Shown in pieces: positions 52,956 to 64,000 of a stretch of 64,000 nt of DNA (positions are counted from its first letter, which is position 1; every line of letters begins with the position of its first letter). The position numbers and the translations under genes are program-made. A model generated the notes under the pieces. It was not told the DNA's origin. It saw only the letters and a list, made by a program, of their open reading frames with translations, and did no database searches. The DNA is from Campylorhamphus procurvoides (taxonomy: Eukaryota; Chordata; Aves; Passeriformes; Dendrocolaptidae): assembly GCA_013396655.1 (NCBI GenBank), contig WBMV01003156.1, positions 1,306,065 through 1,370,064 of the forward strand, written 5' to 3'.

Positions 52956-52998
52956 CAGTGCCTACAGCTGATGTATGTGATGCCAGCTGTAGGCACTG
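52956..52998. other. Perfect 15-bp inverted repeat (hairpin)
   Basis: CAGTGCCTACAGCTG (52956-52970) and its exact reverse complement CAGCTGTAGGCACTG (52984-52998) flank a 13-base loop, ATGTATGTGATGC. Pairing does not extend beyond the 15 bp on either side. A perfect stem of this length with a short loop is unlikely by chance in 64 kb. It is shorter than a normal microRNA precursor stem (about 22 bp or more), so it could be a small palindrome-type transposon remnant, a local inverted duplication, or a structured RNA element. No microRNA or family is recognised. Confidence 0.9.
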
Positions 52999-55666
52999 GC
53001 ACAGTTCTCACAGTTGTGCTAAAACACCTCAGTCTTTAATAGTGTGTACTGTGAATCCTGCTATTTGACCCTCAAATTTAAACTGCCTTGTTCAGCTAGG
53101 GAGATTTTGGACACTGGGAACTCTTGCAGGCAGATTTCATGGAACACTAGGGTTCAGAAGGGATGGACAATACTATAGCCTCCAAAGCAGAAATGTTTTG
53201 CAGCAAAGCTGGCCACTTGCAGGCTGCAGTAGGAAAGAAGGTTTTCTGATTAAGGCACTGAGCAGATGAAAGCATAAATCCCAGCTCTGCTAGAGGTTGC
53301 ATGTATATCCCTGAGCAAGTCACAGCACCTTTCTGTGATTTGTGTCTGCAGCTACAAAAAATGAATCCTTATTTTTCCATCCTCAAGCAATTCTGAGAGT
53401 GAGAGCTCCTTTGGAGTTGGACTTTTTCCAACTGTATGTTTGTAAGGGACCTGACACAACAGCGTTTTCTCTAACTGAGACTTCCAGATGTTCTGTGGAA
53501 TAAACCATTAAGACTTCTACTTAATGCATAGTGTGAAAAAGAAAAACTGCAAATATCTTCCAATTTTTCCTTTTTAGTGTAAGCTAGGAGTAATGTACAC
53601 TGGAATATATGGATTTATAAATTTGCTGTTATAAAGGCACAAATGAGAGCACAATCATGACAATCATTCTGAAACATTTTACTATCTAAATATGATTTTG
53701 TTTATTATTGTTTTCAAGTTTGTGGAACACAAAAAAAACAAGAGATGTTTCATATTCAAACTGACGAACACATTAATATTTATTGTGGATTTACCAGCAA
53801 ACTTTGCAAGAATACAGACTGCTTTTTTGGAAGCCTATCAATATTCTTGAGGGAGGACTTCCTTGCAAAGTTATTCTGAATTACAATTGTGTTTCTTTGA
53901 AATGTCTTATTCCATATTAAATGATTATATTTTATGATCATCCACAAAATCCTCTCCATTGTTTTCATTTAAAGGAAAAAGAACTAAGCTCTTTCCATGT
54001 TAAAAAAAAGGAAAAGGAAAAATAATAAATAAAATTAAACAGGATTTTATGCCATTTTCATCCAATTCCATCTGTTCAATTTTCATTATCACAGTTTCAG
54101 TGTATTACTCGTTCTTTTCCCTCAGAAATAATGAAAAACTAAATTGAAACAATTGTTATTATTATTAAAAAATGTTTTTAAAACCGAGGCCTTCAGCAAG
54201 GATTATTTTAAATTCAAATTTAGTTACTTATCAGAACTACAGCAGTTGATTGCAAGGTAAATAAATACATGCATAAAAATTTGGAAGAAACCAATTCCAG
54301 TGTGGATTTATGGCACTGAAAACACAACACAATCCTTAATTTTCAAATATTCAAATTAAGTTGTATCTACAAACAGGATGAATGTCAGAAAATTTGTGAC
54401 ACAATCGACAGCAAAGTAATTTTAAAATCATTACTAACTACAAAATTTTGGAAATATACAGTCTGTGTTTGAAATACACATGGGCCAATGCCACAGAAAT
54501 TAAACAGTGAAACACTGTTGAAAATGTTACCAAATCACAGTGACAGAAGGAATTAACAGCAATAACTGAAGAAGTTTTAGAATGCTATCCATCAAGACAT
54601 GTTGGTTTTCTTTTTCTTAATCCAAAAGTTACTGTCTGTTCTGTCATATAAAATTGTTTACATAAATTATGAATCTCCAAGAAACTTTATCAAAACTTGA
54701 TGAATATTGGAATTCTTGTTCATCTTTGCAAGCTTTTCTCTTTCAGACCACTTGAGAACGCTCACTTTGACTTAACAAGTAAATGGCATACTCTTAGGGC
54801 ATTGTTGTGACTCAAATTTCTGAGACAACCAGGAGGTTTTTCAATATGCATGATTAAATACATTATTTTTTTAATGGTGTATGTGCAAGCAAGCATCAGA
54901 CTGATAGTTAGAGTTGGAATTATCTGTTCTTGAAAATAAATCTGAATCTGGTCAGGTGTGAAATGTATCAGCTATTGCGGAATAACAGCAGAGCTGAGCT
55001 ATAGAGGCATTACAAGTAGCTCTTCCCAGATCCTAAATAACAACAATCCATTTGCTGAGCACTGCCTGAATTATAGCTGCTTTCAAATGGACAATAATAT
55101 TTGTTGTTTTTTCATTTCTCTAAACTGTGTTTTCCAAAATTACTTCAAGCTGCCAGCATGGTACACTGTCATTAAATTAGATGAAATGGTCTCCCTGCTT
55201 TTCTAAGGACCTGAATCTTGGAAAATATCAGTCTGGTCTCCCACCCACACGCTGTTGTCCTGTTTCCCTCATCTGTATAGCATATGCTTTAGGTCAGGCC
55301 AGCTCCAGTGAGCAGCCAAACAGGCGTGTGTCTCCCAAATGAATTTCTTCAGCAGGAGTGAAATGGTCAGTGTGTTGCAATGCCATGCAAAAAATTTGCA
55401 AATTCTATAGTCTAGATTTCAATTAAGAAATCACATACTGTCACATACAGTTGGCACCTTCCAAGGGCTGGTCAGTGCAACTGAAGGAGTATTAAATGGC
55501 CCTGGGCTAAAGTTACAATTTCTCTAATGAGAATATACAAATTCTGTGAGCTGTAGGACTGACCATCCAATTGCACTGTTCTGTAATGGGTGACTACTAG
55601 AGTAATGTTGTTTAGGGCATGACTCCAGTGAAAAACAGTGTGGAATCTCTGCGTGCATCAGTTCTC

Positions 55667-55716
55667 AAAAAAAAAAAAAAGGAAAAAAAAAAGCCCAAAC
55701 CCCAAAATAGCCAAAA
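55667..55716 (-). repeat. A-run and C/A low-complexity tract
   Basis: A run of 14 A, then GG, ten A, and GCCCAAACCCCAAAATAGCC. It is similar in style to 27939 and 58301. Confidence 0.85.
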
Positions 55717-57465
55717 CATTCAAGAACAAAAGATTTTAACAAAAAACAATGCATTTTTATGAAAATGTAATTTCATAAAACTCAGCCTGACTTTAGCATG
55801 TCTTGCTGGTTTTGTTTCTTTAAAATATAAAACACAGTCATTCTTGTGATCAAAGATATGTAATGAAGCATCCTGGAGCCTGTCACTAGAACCTACAGCT
55901 TTTGGAGTAAAGCTGTGATTTGTCTTTCTTATCATTCTTATCATATATTGATATACAAGAAAAAGAAATCTCTGAAGTATCTTTTACAAACTTCACTGCA
56001 ATTTACATGGAGAGGTATTTAGCACATGTTCTTTGCAATATCATCTGGGCTCTCCTCGGTGACCAACCAGATCTCCTGCTCTGGATGAGCTCTGTTAAAC
56101 TCTGGTACCAGGATACTGTGAGCGTACCATGGCTCCTCTCTGGAAGTCTGAAACAAGATTTACAAGTGGAAGAGATGTCCACTTACCTGTCTTTCATTCC
56201 CTATAAAGACATAGTCCCACATGTACCAGAACGTGGGAACACAGATGCAACCAGTAGTTTCTCCAAATGTCTTCTGAGCATCTTCCCTGTCTTATGTTTA
56301 GATTACAAGCTCTTTGGTTTGGAGATCTCCTTATGTCAGTGTCCAGTGATAACACCAAAGGGCTTCTAATTGCTGCAGCTTTCCTGATCAAATCTTCCCA
56401 AATTCTTCTGGATTATATGAACCTGCTCAAGGAGCAATAGATACAATCCCCTGGGCCTTAAAGCCTTTTTGCACTGCTATGGGCCCTGTCTATGAGAAGT
56501 GCCGATGGTCAGACACCTTGCTGGCTAAAGTTCTTGCTGTGGTTTTAAAGCACAACTACCACTTCTGAAATATAAAGCAGCTTTCTGCAATTGCCTGCCC
56601 AAGGACAAAATAAGGTCATACAAAATCATATTATTGAAGCTTTACTTTTATCTAATATTTATTTTTCCAATAAAAATTTCTCTGAAATGTTACTCTTTCT
56701 CAAATTGAAGCATCTTGAAAGATACTTTCAACATAAATGAGAGCTGCTTCCACACTGCCAGAGGTGCAGTTTAGCTGGCATCAACTGGCTTCTGTTATCT
56801 ATGAATTTGCTCTCTGTTGAAGGTCATCTACAGCTGTCTTAATTCAGAGATCTCTATTCTTTACAGGACTATTTGTGTAACTCAGAATAATTACAAATCC
56901 AGCAGTGTTCATGAGATCAAATTAGTTTTTGAATGGTTCTGCCAGGATGCCAAACCAAAATTCTGAATGAAAATTTATATTTAATTTTAATAAATTTGAT
57001 TGCTCAGACTACTTATTAAACTCATTACCAGAAGTTAATTATACTGACACACAACACAGTGCTTCAGTACTTGTAAAAGTTACTAATTAGGTATGTAATA
57101 CCTTGATAAACCTTCAAAACACTCTTAAAATGGCTATTAAAAAGGAGGTTCCATGCTCATTTTCCATTTATTTCACAGGCTGTGTATGGCAGGCTTCCTG
57201 ACTAGTCAGGAGTAAATTAGAGAACACAGCAAGAAAGGTAGCAAAAACCAATAAATAGTTTAGCAGGCATGATCTACAAAGTGACAGGCAGGGAGTGTAA
57301 TCTGTACAGCTGAGAGAAAAATAGCAGGGAGCAGATATGATAAGTGTGTCTAGATACTTCAGGAGAAGTAACATGAAATATGGAGAGGAATTACTTCAGC
57401 TAATAAGAGCAACATAAGAAGAAGCAGTGGGCTGGAACTAGAAAAAAGAAAATTAATTTAGGTTA

Positions 57466-57470
57466 GACAT
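57466..57470. repeat. Left 5-bp target-site duplication of the LTR
   Basis: GACAT immediately precedes the LTR and is repeated exactly at 58102-58106, immediately after its CA end. Confidence 0.9.
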
Positions 57471-58101
57471 TGTGCTGGTTTAAAGGTAAACAGGCAGAAG
57501 AAATGGACCCACCACAAGAGAGATTATAAGTCAGAGTTACAATTTAATGAAAGATATTACAATAAATACACTGACACAAAGAGAAAACTGCTTTCAACTC
57601 ACCAAAGCCCAACAGTATAACCCAGTATCCCCGGGGCACAAGCCCAAAGGGGTTTGCTAGCCCTGGTGCTGAGACCTGCCTGGTTCCCCCAAGTCCAAAG
57701 CAAAAGGAAGTAAAAAACTTGTTGGTGCAGATGATGGCTGTGGTCTGGTTGGGAGTGGTGGTTTCCTCATGTTGAGGTCCTGCTGCTCCTCTGGATCCAA
57801 CAAGTCATACTCGAGGTCTTCTGAGCTCCGTTTATGTACCCTCAGGAGCACCCAGTCCCTCCCCCAGGGTGGGGACTCACACAACAGTTGATTAACTCTG
57901 TGAGTTATGGGGTATTGTTGAACCGTTGATGGCCCATTAGCAGCCACGCCCCCTCAGGCTGGGTGTGAAGGTGCTAACAGCTTCCTGGGCAGCTGCTGCA
58001 AATGGTCTATTGTTTTTGGGAAATGAATAGAGGGGGGTTGAATACATGGCTTTGATCACCCCCACACAGTGATAACTGGTCACTCCTGCTGAACTATGAC
58101 A
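57471..58101 (-). mobile_element. Solo LTR of an endogenous retrovirus (631 bp)
   Basis: The element begins TGTGCTGG and ends CTATGACA, the standard TG...CA ends of an LTR, and is flanked by an exact 5-bp direct repeat GACAT. No internal retroviral genes are attached, so it is a solo LTR formed by recombination between two LTRs. A minus-strand orientation is favoured: the minus strand has a TACATAAA TATA-like box (57831-57838), with an ATTAAA polyadenylation-like signal (57543-57548) near its 3' end. A 5-bp duplication suggests an ERVL- or ERV1-type integration. The sequence resembles LTRs that I recall as common in passerines; this is a memory-based impression. Intact ends suggest it is fairly young compared with the CR1 copies. 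Confidence 0.88.
57831..57838 (-). promoter_or_regulatory. TATA-like box of the minus-strand LTR
   Basis: TTTATGTA on the plus strand reads TACATAAA on the minus strand, about 265 bases into the LTR from its 5' (right) edge. It is a plausible core promoter; activity is inferred only from position. Confidence 0.4.
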
Positions 58102-58300
58102 GACATAAAGCATAAAAATGCCAAAAGCAAGGACAATAGTGCTATGGAAAGATTTGTCAAGAGGGGTAATTGGGGGATTACTATTAGGAATATTCCAGAC
58201 TAGACTAGATAAGACATGCATAGGTTTAATACTGAACATGAATACTGCCCTAGTGCAGAGTGATAGTAACCTTTCTGAAGCTATTATCTCACTGATTGTT

Positions 58301-58360
58301 ACAAAAAGACAAAAAACCCAAACCCAAACCACAACAACAACAAAAAAAAAGTAAAAAGTA
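58301..58360 (-). repeat. C/A-only low-complexity tract
   Basis: ACAAAAAGACAAAAAACCC, AAACCCAAACC and (ACA)n run into an A run. It is the C/A counterpart of the G/T tracts and lies about 200 bases right of the solo LTR but outside its target duplication, so it is not part of that insertion. Confidence 0.85.
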
Positions 58361-61300
58361 CAGATGAACATAGTTTAGTTGAGCTCTGATGTAGCAATTT
58401 CTAGAGAGTGATTTCCAGAGCTGAATTCCTCACAGAGAGCCTTAAGAGGGAGATGAAGACTGACAAAGCTAAGCATGGAATCTTGACAGAGAATGTCAGA
58501 CAGAAGTGAGGAGAAACAAAATTCAGAAGCATATATATCTTCCATAGCCATATGCTTCAGTCATAGTCACCGCCTTAATCATCCTGCAGACACGGCTTCA
58601 TGCACAGACACCTGTTCTGGTCCTTGGGAGCACATACGGAGACATGTGTGTGTGTCCCAGCACACAGGCTTCCAGAAAAACAACCCAACAGCTTCTCCAC
58701 CGTAACAAAGCCCTGAGCAACACTCCCAAATATGCATTCATTACTGAATGTGTACTTGGCAAGCTGCAATTCTATCTCATTTCTATTTTTTTTAGCCAAA
58801 ATCACCCTGGCAATGAACAGAGAGTATTAAGTGCTTTTCTAGGGTGTGGAATATACAGTAGGGCTATTATAAGCTCGTGATAATTCATGAGCAGTTCTAC
58901 TCCTCAACCTAATCTGTGATCTAATTTGGGATCTAATTTTCTTCCACCCTTATCCCATCTCCCCCTAAATTATCCTCCAAATAATATATGCTCACAGAAT
59001 ACCAGAATAGAAATAGAAGTCGATAAATCTTTCAGAATCATTTATAGAGCTACTTTGCACTGTGGCATGCATTCAGCTGACAGCTGCTGCATGCCTTTGT
59101 GTTCTCATTCATTAGACATTGCTGTCTGGAATAACATCAGCATAGTGGAATTCTTTATATCCTAATTATCCTTCTGCTCTCTCACTTGCTTCACAAGGTA
59201 GATACTTTGTAGGTATATTAGAAAGAACGTGTGAGGTATTGCTCTGCTTAACCAGCAAAACATCAAATGTTCTGCAGAACCTTCTCACAATTCAGAAAAA
59301 AAATAAAAAAAGAAATCTGAGCAGTAGGTTGGAATGGGTCACTTTGTTTAGGGAGGGAATTAATAATAGACATTCAGAGGCACAATTCAAGTAAATGAAA
59401 TAAAGGCCTTCCTCTGACCCTCATTATTTAAAGAATTTGCAGATACTTTCTTAAAAAAAAAATTAATAAAAAAGGAGCAAGGTCAACTGGACAGCATAAA
59501 AGGGCTGTGCTTCTAAGCCAACACAAACCGGGAGAAGAAAACAGCTTTGTTAGTTTAACGATGCTGATCTGTCAGCTATGCCACAAGTTGCAAAAGAATT
59601 GACAAAAATCTTATCATTTTGAGAAGACCACCTTCAGATAAACTTACATGCCTTGTCTTTATCTAAATACCAAAGACATCACTATGTGATTTCTGCTAGT
59701 GAATGAGAGACATAAGTCATCCAAAAAAAAGATCAGCTTCCAAAGGATCAGAGATGTGTTGGGTAGCAATAGCTGGTGCACTGCATTTTTATTTTCTCCA
59801 ATTAACTAATTTAAAATCCACCTTGAACAAACTGGCAGTTAGTGACATTAAAATAAGACAAAATTTCTCAAGTGTTGATATATTAAAACATCCACATCAT
59901 GCCATCTGATTTTTATATTTCCAGGTCTACTCAGGATGTTATTAATAATATATGTTTTATTTATCAGCAAATCTCTGATACAACAATTATGTTTTCAATC
60001 TCAGAAAGTTGTGACTCCTGCAGCAAAGCAAGTGAAAGATTTCTTTCTCATTGCTGCACATTAATGGGCACCATTTCCTTCATTTCATATCTTCAGGACC
60101 TGCTGGCCCTGAGACTGACTGTATCTGTAGCTCTGAGGAAGATAAAACAAAGATGACACAGGGTATATAACAGTGGACTCAAATGGAAGCATGACAGTGA
60201 TATACTCCCTCATACACTGAGCAAAGATTAAAGCTGATGCTTGTTATAATCTTATAAATAAAAATACCACCTGACTCTACTCTCTCAAAGTCTGCCATTT
60301 GCCTCAGGAAGGCTTCATTTAAGTGCTAGTGTTAAATTGTATTTTCACAGAAAGGTTTCTAAGCTGTGGCAGGGAATGATGAGGCTGAGCTGCGCTTTGT
60401 AGATCAGCCATCACTAGGAAAAATGAGTTTAACTCTGTTGAACTTTGTATATGTCGTTGTGTATACACTTAGGCAGATGTTTTCTGGACCAACTTCATAA
60501 CGGAGTTGGTGCCAGAGTACTAACAGCGGTCACCTGTTTCTCACAATCCAAATCTAACATAGATGCACTTTTTTCTCACTTGTCAGAAGTGTTACCATTT
60601 TTCCATCTTTAAATACTTACAGATTAGGATGTCCCTCCATTACACCATGCAGGCTAGAAGGCAGAGGCCAGAAACAATAAAAAACAAAACTTATTAAATA
60701 TAGTGGGTGAGCTATGCAGACTCACAGCAGCTCAGGGCACTTCATACTCACAATTGTGATTTAACAGAGAAGTGGCAGAAAGCAGATGAGACTTCCACAT
60801 TGGGTGGAAAAGGATTTAGTGATGTGTGAGGTTAACTGCTTACAGCTGAGTGACAGAGCAGGGAAGGCACTCACCACAGCAAACAGTTGAGTTGATACTA
60901 ATCCTGTGTGGACACTTTCAATGTCTTTTTTCAGGCATTGAAATAGTAGAGCTCAAAGGGGGATGTTCAGGCCAGGGAATGACCAATGTCACACCAACAT
61001 GGCATGTACATGACCATGATTCTTGTTGGACTGCATGCTCAGAAAATTACTGCATAGAATACTTTAATAAGAAATACATGAACAATACTGCAGAGAATAT
61101 GATAGCCCAGCCCTGAATGCACATCAGGATTAAACTGGTATGCATCTACAGGCAAGCAGGATATTTGCATCCAAGTGACTGGTTCAGCTTTACCAAATTG
61201 TCTCTTTTTGACCACTGGAATTATGGCCTTGTTACCATGATTCCTCTATATATGTAATGACTATGCCTACATTATCATCTTGCTCAGCCTTATGAGAGCA

Positions 61301-61759
61301 GATTTACTGAGCCAAAGAGCAAACACTCAGGGTGTTGGATGGCATCCTCATAGGACATGATTAGCAGCTTTACTGCAGGCTAGCTCACATCCGGCCCTGT
61401 GGACAAAATACCCTCTAATGGCTGGAGCACATTGGGTGCACTCCTGGAGTACATTTTCCTGTTTAATTTCACCCCAAAGGAACCTAGCTCATGTGATGAG
61501 ACAGCTCTGTTATGCAAACAAAAGCACACCAGGTGGGGATGGTGGTGATGGCAGTGGTAGGTAATAGCAGACACCAGGAACCTGGCAGTTTTGCAGGACT
61601 ATTCCCACAAACTCCTTTAAGACCTTCTGACGAAACATTAGCCACTCTACATACTGTGTATTTCTCTTCTATTCCTTTGTATTGTGGAGAAAAGAGATCT
61701 AGCTAAGAGTCATAACCCCATTTTATAGGGACTCATGCAACACTAATTCAATACATTAT

Positions 61760-61785
61760 TATATATAATATATATATTATATATA
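61760..61785. repeat. 26-bp perfect AT palindrome in an AT-rich tract
   Basis: The sequence between these positions is its own reverse complement and consists only of A and T, centred between 61772 and 61773. It sits in a wider AT/GTAC tract (about 61745-61800). Such tracts can extrude cruciforms and are common microsatellite-derived sequence. Confidence 0.85.
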
Positions 61786-63235
61786 TGTACATGTACACAT
61801 TATAGATCACTGCACTAATGTATTTACAGGTGGATTCATCTCACCAAACTGAAGTTCTACAGTGTCAGGTAGCCAGTTTTGGTGAGCCACCTAGGCTGTA
61901 CCAGTGGAGAAGAAAAAAATCACTGACAGAAATATGTTCAATTCATTATCAAATGCTTGTCTACGACAGGTATATGAAAACATCCTCACGGAATGTATTT
62001 TTCACTCATTAACCATAGAGAACAATGATCATTCTCTTGACTATAGGAGTTTTCAAAGCTCTTGCCTTTCAATTTTCTTGTTTCTAGAAATATGTGGTAT
62101 TTCAGTTCAGTGAAAAATGGTTTATCATTATTTAAGAAGAGCCACTTTCATAGATGACTGCCACATGGTGGGGTTTACTGTCACACAGGCTTAACATTGT
62201 GTCAGAGCCTGAAAATGCATTGACTGTAATAAAAAGTCTAGATGCTTCTTTTTCACTGTGGAAACAGCAAATACATTATTAAAAAGTAGGGTACTGGTTC
62301 TTCTATCTTTTCCCAGAATACTGAATCCACCAGGCTTTATAACAACAGAACTGGCTTCACTTAAAACCCACTGTTTCTGCAGTGAAAATAGTCTGTTTTC
62401 AGAATGTTAATATGTGCCTAAGTTGCAGATTATTCCAGCATTCCCCCTTATGCAGTTGCCAAACCCTCTGGCCAAAAACGCTGAGACATCAAAGGTCATT
62501 TGGGCCAATGATTACTTTTGTCAGCTGGGTAGTTTCTTTCACTTGGCTAATTAATCATGCTCTGCATATTTCTCAGCCTTCAGCCTGTCTCAGGGAAACA
62601 GTATGTGTCATTATTGGTACCGGGTTTATTAAAGGCACAGCAAAGAAAGTAATTTGTAGATAATACAAAATTGCAACTACAAAAGACAATATCCCACTAT
62701 GGGATGTTGTGTAATTAACTGAATGGATGATGGAAATATTTTGCTTTTCTTGCAATTCAGGTATTACCTAGTGGGTCATACAAAAGGACAGGTAGATAAA
62801 TCTGGAAATCAGGGAATTTAAATCCTACAATCTTATCAGATTGTAATTTGATTTATAATAAATTTGCAAAATTGTCCTCTTAGTATACTGTGCAGTTAAC
62901 TTTCATACCATAATTTAAGCTAGGAAATAAATACATTTTGAAACATGAAAGACTGAAAATGCTAGGATATTGAGGACATAACTACAAGCAGAATGTCTAA
63001 AATTGTGACAGCACTTTTGAAATAAATTTGATCTATTCCACCTAGGGCAAGTATATTATTTAGCAAGTGTGAAAAAATATGCAAATACTTCATTTGAAAG
63101 GCTGTGGCTATGCCATGGTTTCATAGCTGGCAATATCAGGAGTGGTCTCCTCATGAAGTTATACTAGCATAAGGTTTTGAAAATTAGAAGAATTGCTTAG
63201 GTTAATCTGTTGAAAATAACTGCTTTCCCCCTCAG

Positions 63236-63357
63236 CCCACATGGCTGAGAAGACAGTGAGTGCACCATCTCTGCAGGAAGAGAAGCAGCTTGGAACAAAG
63301 GGCTATGAGAATTTGAGAACATCTTTCTTGCAGGAACTGTTCCAGAGGATGCTTGAG
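63236..63357 (+). other. Candidate exon of unknown gene (splice-bounded)
   Basis: A strong acceptor (TGCTTTCCCCCTCAG) ends at 63235, and a good donor (GAG then GTAACT) starts at 63358. Between them is a 122-base segment with an ATG at 63241 that is open to the donor (reading MAEKTVSAPSLQEEKQL...). The start context is weak (C at -3, G at +4). The reading is Glu/Lys/Leu-rich and I recognise no family. It could be a first coding exon, a non-coding RNA exon, or chance splice-like sequence. There is no supporting neighbour exon in the window. Confidence 0.2.
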
Positions 63358-64000
63358 GTAACTCAGATAATGAAACTGAATGTGGAAAATTTATACCCTG
63401 GTCTCTCTCTCAAACTTTCTGAGAGTGATTTAAAAGCCTGCATTTTCTTGCCCTAAAATCCTCCTCCTGATGAATACTGTGGCAAAGTCAAATGCAGAAT
63501 AGTCTCATGGAGGAAGGTGGGAGAAGTCCAAGACCGGACCAAGGAAGGATCCCATGTGATGCAAGACTGTGGGGAGCCCATGGGAGCAGGGGAACAGTGA
63601 GCCCTGCTTGGAGGAGGAGGATGAGGCATCTCGGGACACAGGACTAGGGGAAGGAAATTCTGAAGAAGGCAGGGGAGAGGTGATAATACCACAGAGAAAC
63701 AAGCAGAGAAAGACATTCCCAGCAGAACATATGCCCGGAGCTTGGAACAGAAAACAGGGCTCCAGTTTTAGGTTTCTCTGCTATCAGCTGATAACTGTGA
63801 AACCTGCTGTAAAGCATCTTGCCCCTAGCTGAGTATTGCTCTGCTGAGGAGGGAATAACTCTTCTATCCAAAATTCTGTCAGCTCAAAGGGCTTAGGTCT
63901 CTGGAACAGAGGTGGGGACTGCAGTAGCCGGATGATTGTTTTTTGTTTGTTCATTTCTTTTTATAAACTGACAATTTCAACTAAAGAAGCTTAAAAATGC
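63358..64000. other. Non-genic, purine-rich right edge
   Basis: About 63500-63720 is rich in G and A on the plus strand (GGAGGAGGAGGATGAGG and similar). Short overlapping frames on both strands here reflect this composition. No element is recognised. It could be part of an old repeat continuing past the window edge. Confidence 0.5.

Larger units (their letters stand above)
46161..57465. other. Non-genic stretch
   Basis: No gene is recognised. The longest frame (55920-56369, plus, 149 codons) has no known domain and is probably chance. The sequence has one undetermined base (N) at 51214. A hairpin at 52956 and short repeats at 48031, 48491 and 55667 are listed separately. Confidence 0.6.
58107..63235. 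other. Non-genic stretch
   Basis: I see no gene. Open frames are under 100 codons except a 144-codon minus-strand frame at 57937-58371 that crosses the LTR edge and the CA tract and is an artefact. A CA tract (58301) and an AT palindrome (61760) are listed separately. Confidence 0.6.

Noticed and set aside
55920..56369. 149-codon open frame, with a donor-like GTAAGT on the minus strand inside it
   Set aside because: The protein reading has no known motif. The minus-strand donor-like site lacks an acceptor and an open frame long enough upstream.
57937..58371. 144-codon minus-strand open frame
   Set aside because: It starts in the C/A low-complexity tract and ends inside the solo LTR, crossing the insertion boundary, so it cannot be an ancestral gene.

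Overview
This window looks like vertebrate, specifically avian, nuclear DNA. It is AT-rich, carries many scattered short repeats, and has no convincing protein-coding gene, tRNA, rRNA, CRISPR or operon-like structure. The bird assignment rests on a CR1 LINE whose reverse-transcriptase remnant and 3' end I recognise, two further CR1 3' ends, and LTR sequences that resemble passerine endogenous-retrovirus LTRs. The passerine part is a memory-based inference and was not searched. All long open frames (the best are about 120-170 codons) look like chance frames, except those inside the CR1 element.

Layout. Positions 1-3300 are AT-rich sequence without a gene. Positions 3300-4760 are strikingly C-over-G skewed and full of degenerate CCTAA-like words. 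Positions 6036-7060 show the opposite skew with TTAGG-like words, so the two blocks form an inverted pair around about 1.3 kb. Positions 7060-12120 are non-genic. Positions 12120-14201 hold a 5'-truncated, frameshifted plus-strand CR1 interrupted by a 446-bp solo LTR (13377-13822) with a 6-bp target duplication. Positions 14200-34700 are mostly non-genic, with a minus-strand CR1 3' end at 24328 and low-complexity tracts. A second LTR-like element, probably minus strand, begins at 34716 and runs to roughly 35640. A plus-strand CR1 3' end lies at 46100. A perfect 15-bp hairpin lies at 52956-52998. A cleanly bounded 631-bp solo LTR with TG...CA ends and a 5-bp target duplication occupies 57471-58101. 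A splice-bounded candidate exon of unknown identity lies at 63236-63357.

The annotatable content is therefore a retroelement record (old CR1, later LTR insertions, recombination to solo LTRs) in an intergenic or intronic stretch. I found no evidence for a new multi-gene system. The items most worth a second look are the hairpin at 52956, the inverted skewed blocks at 3.3-7.1 kb, the nested LTR in CR1, and the candidate exon near the right edge.
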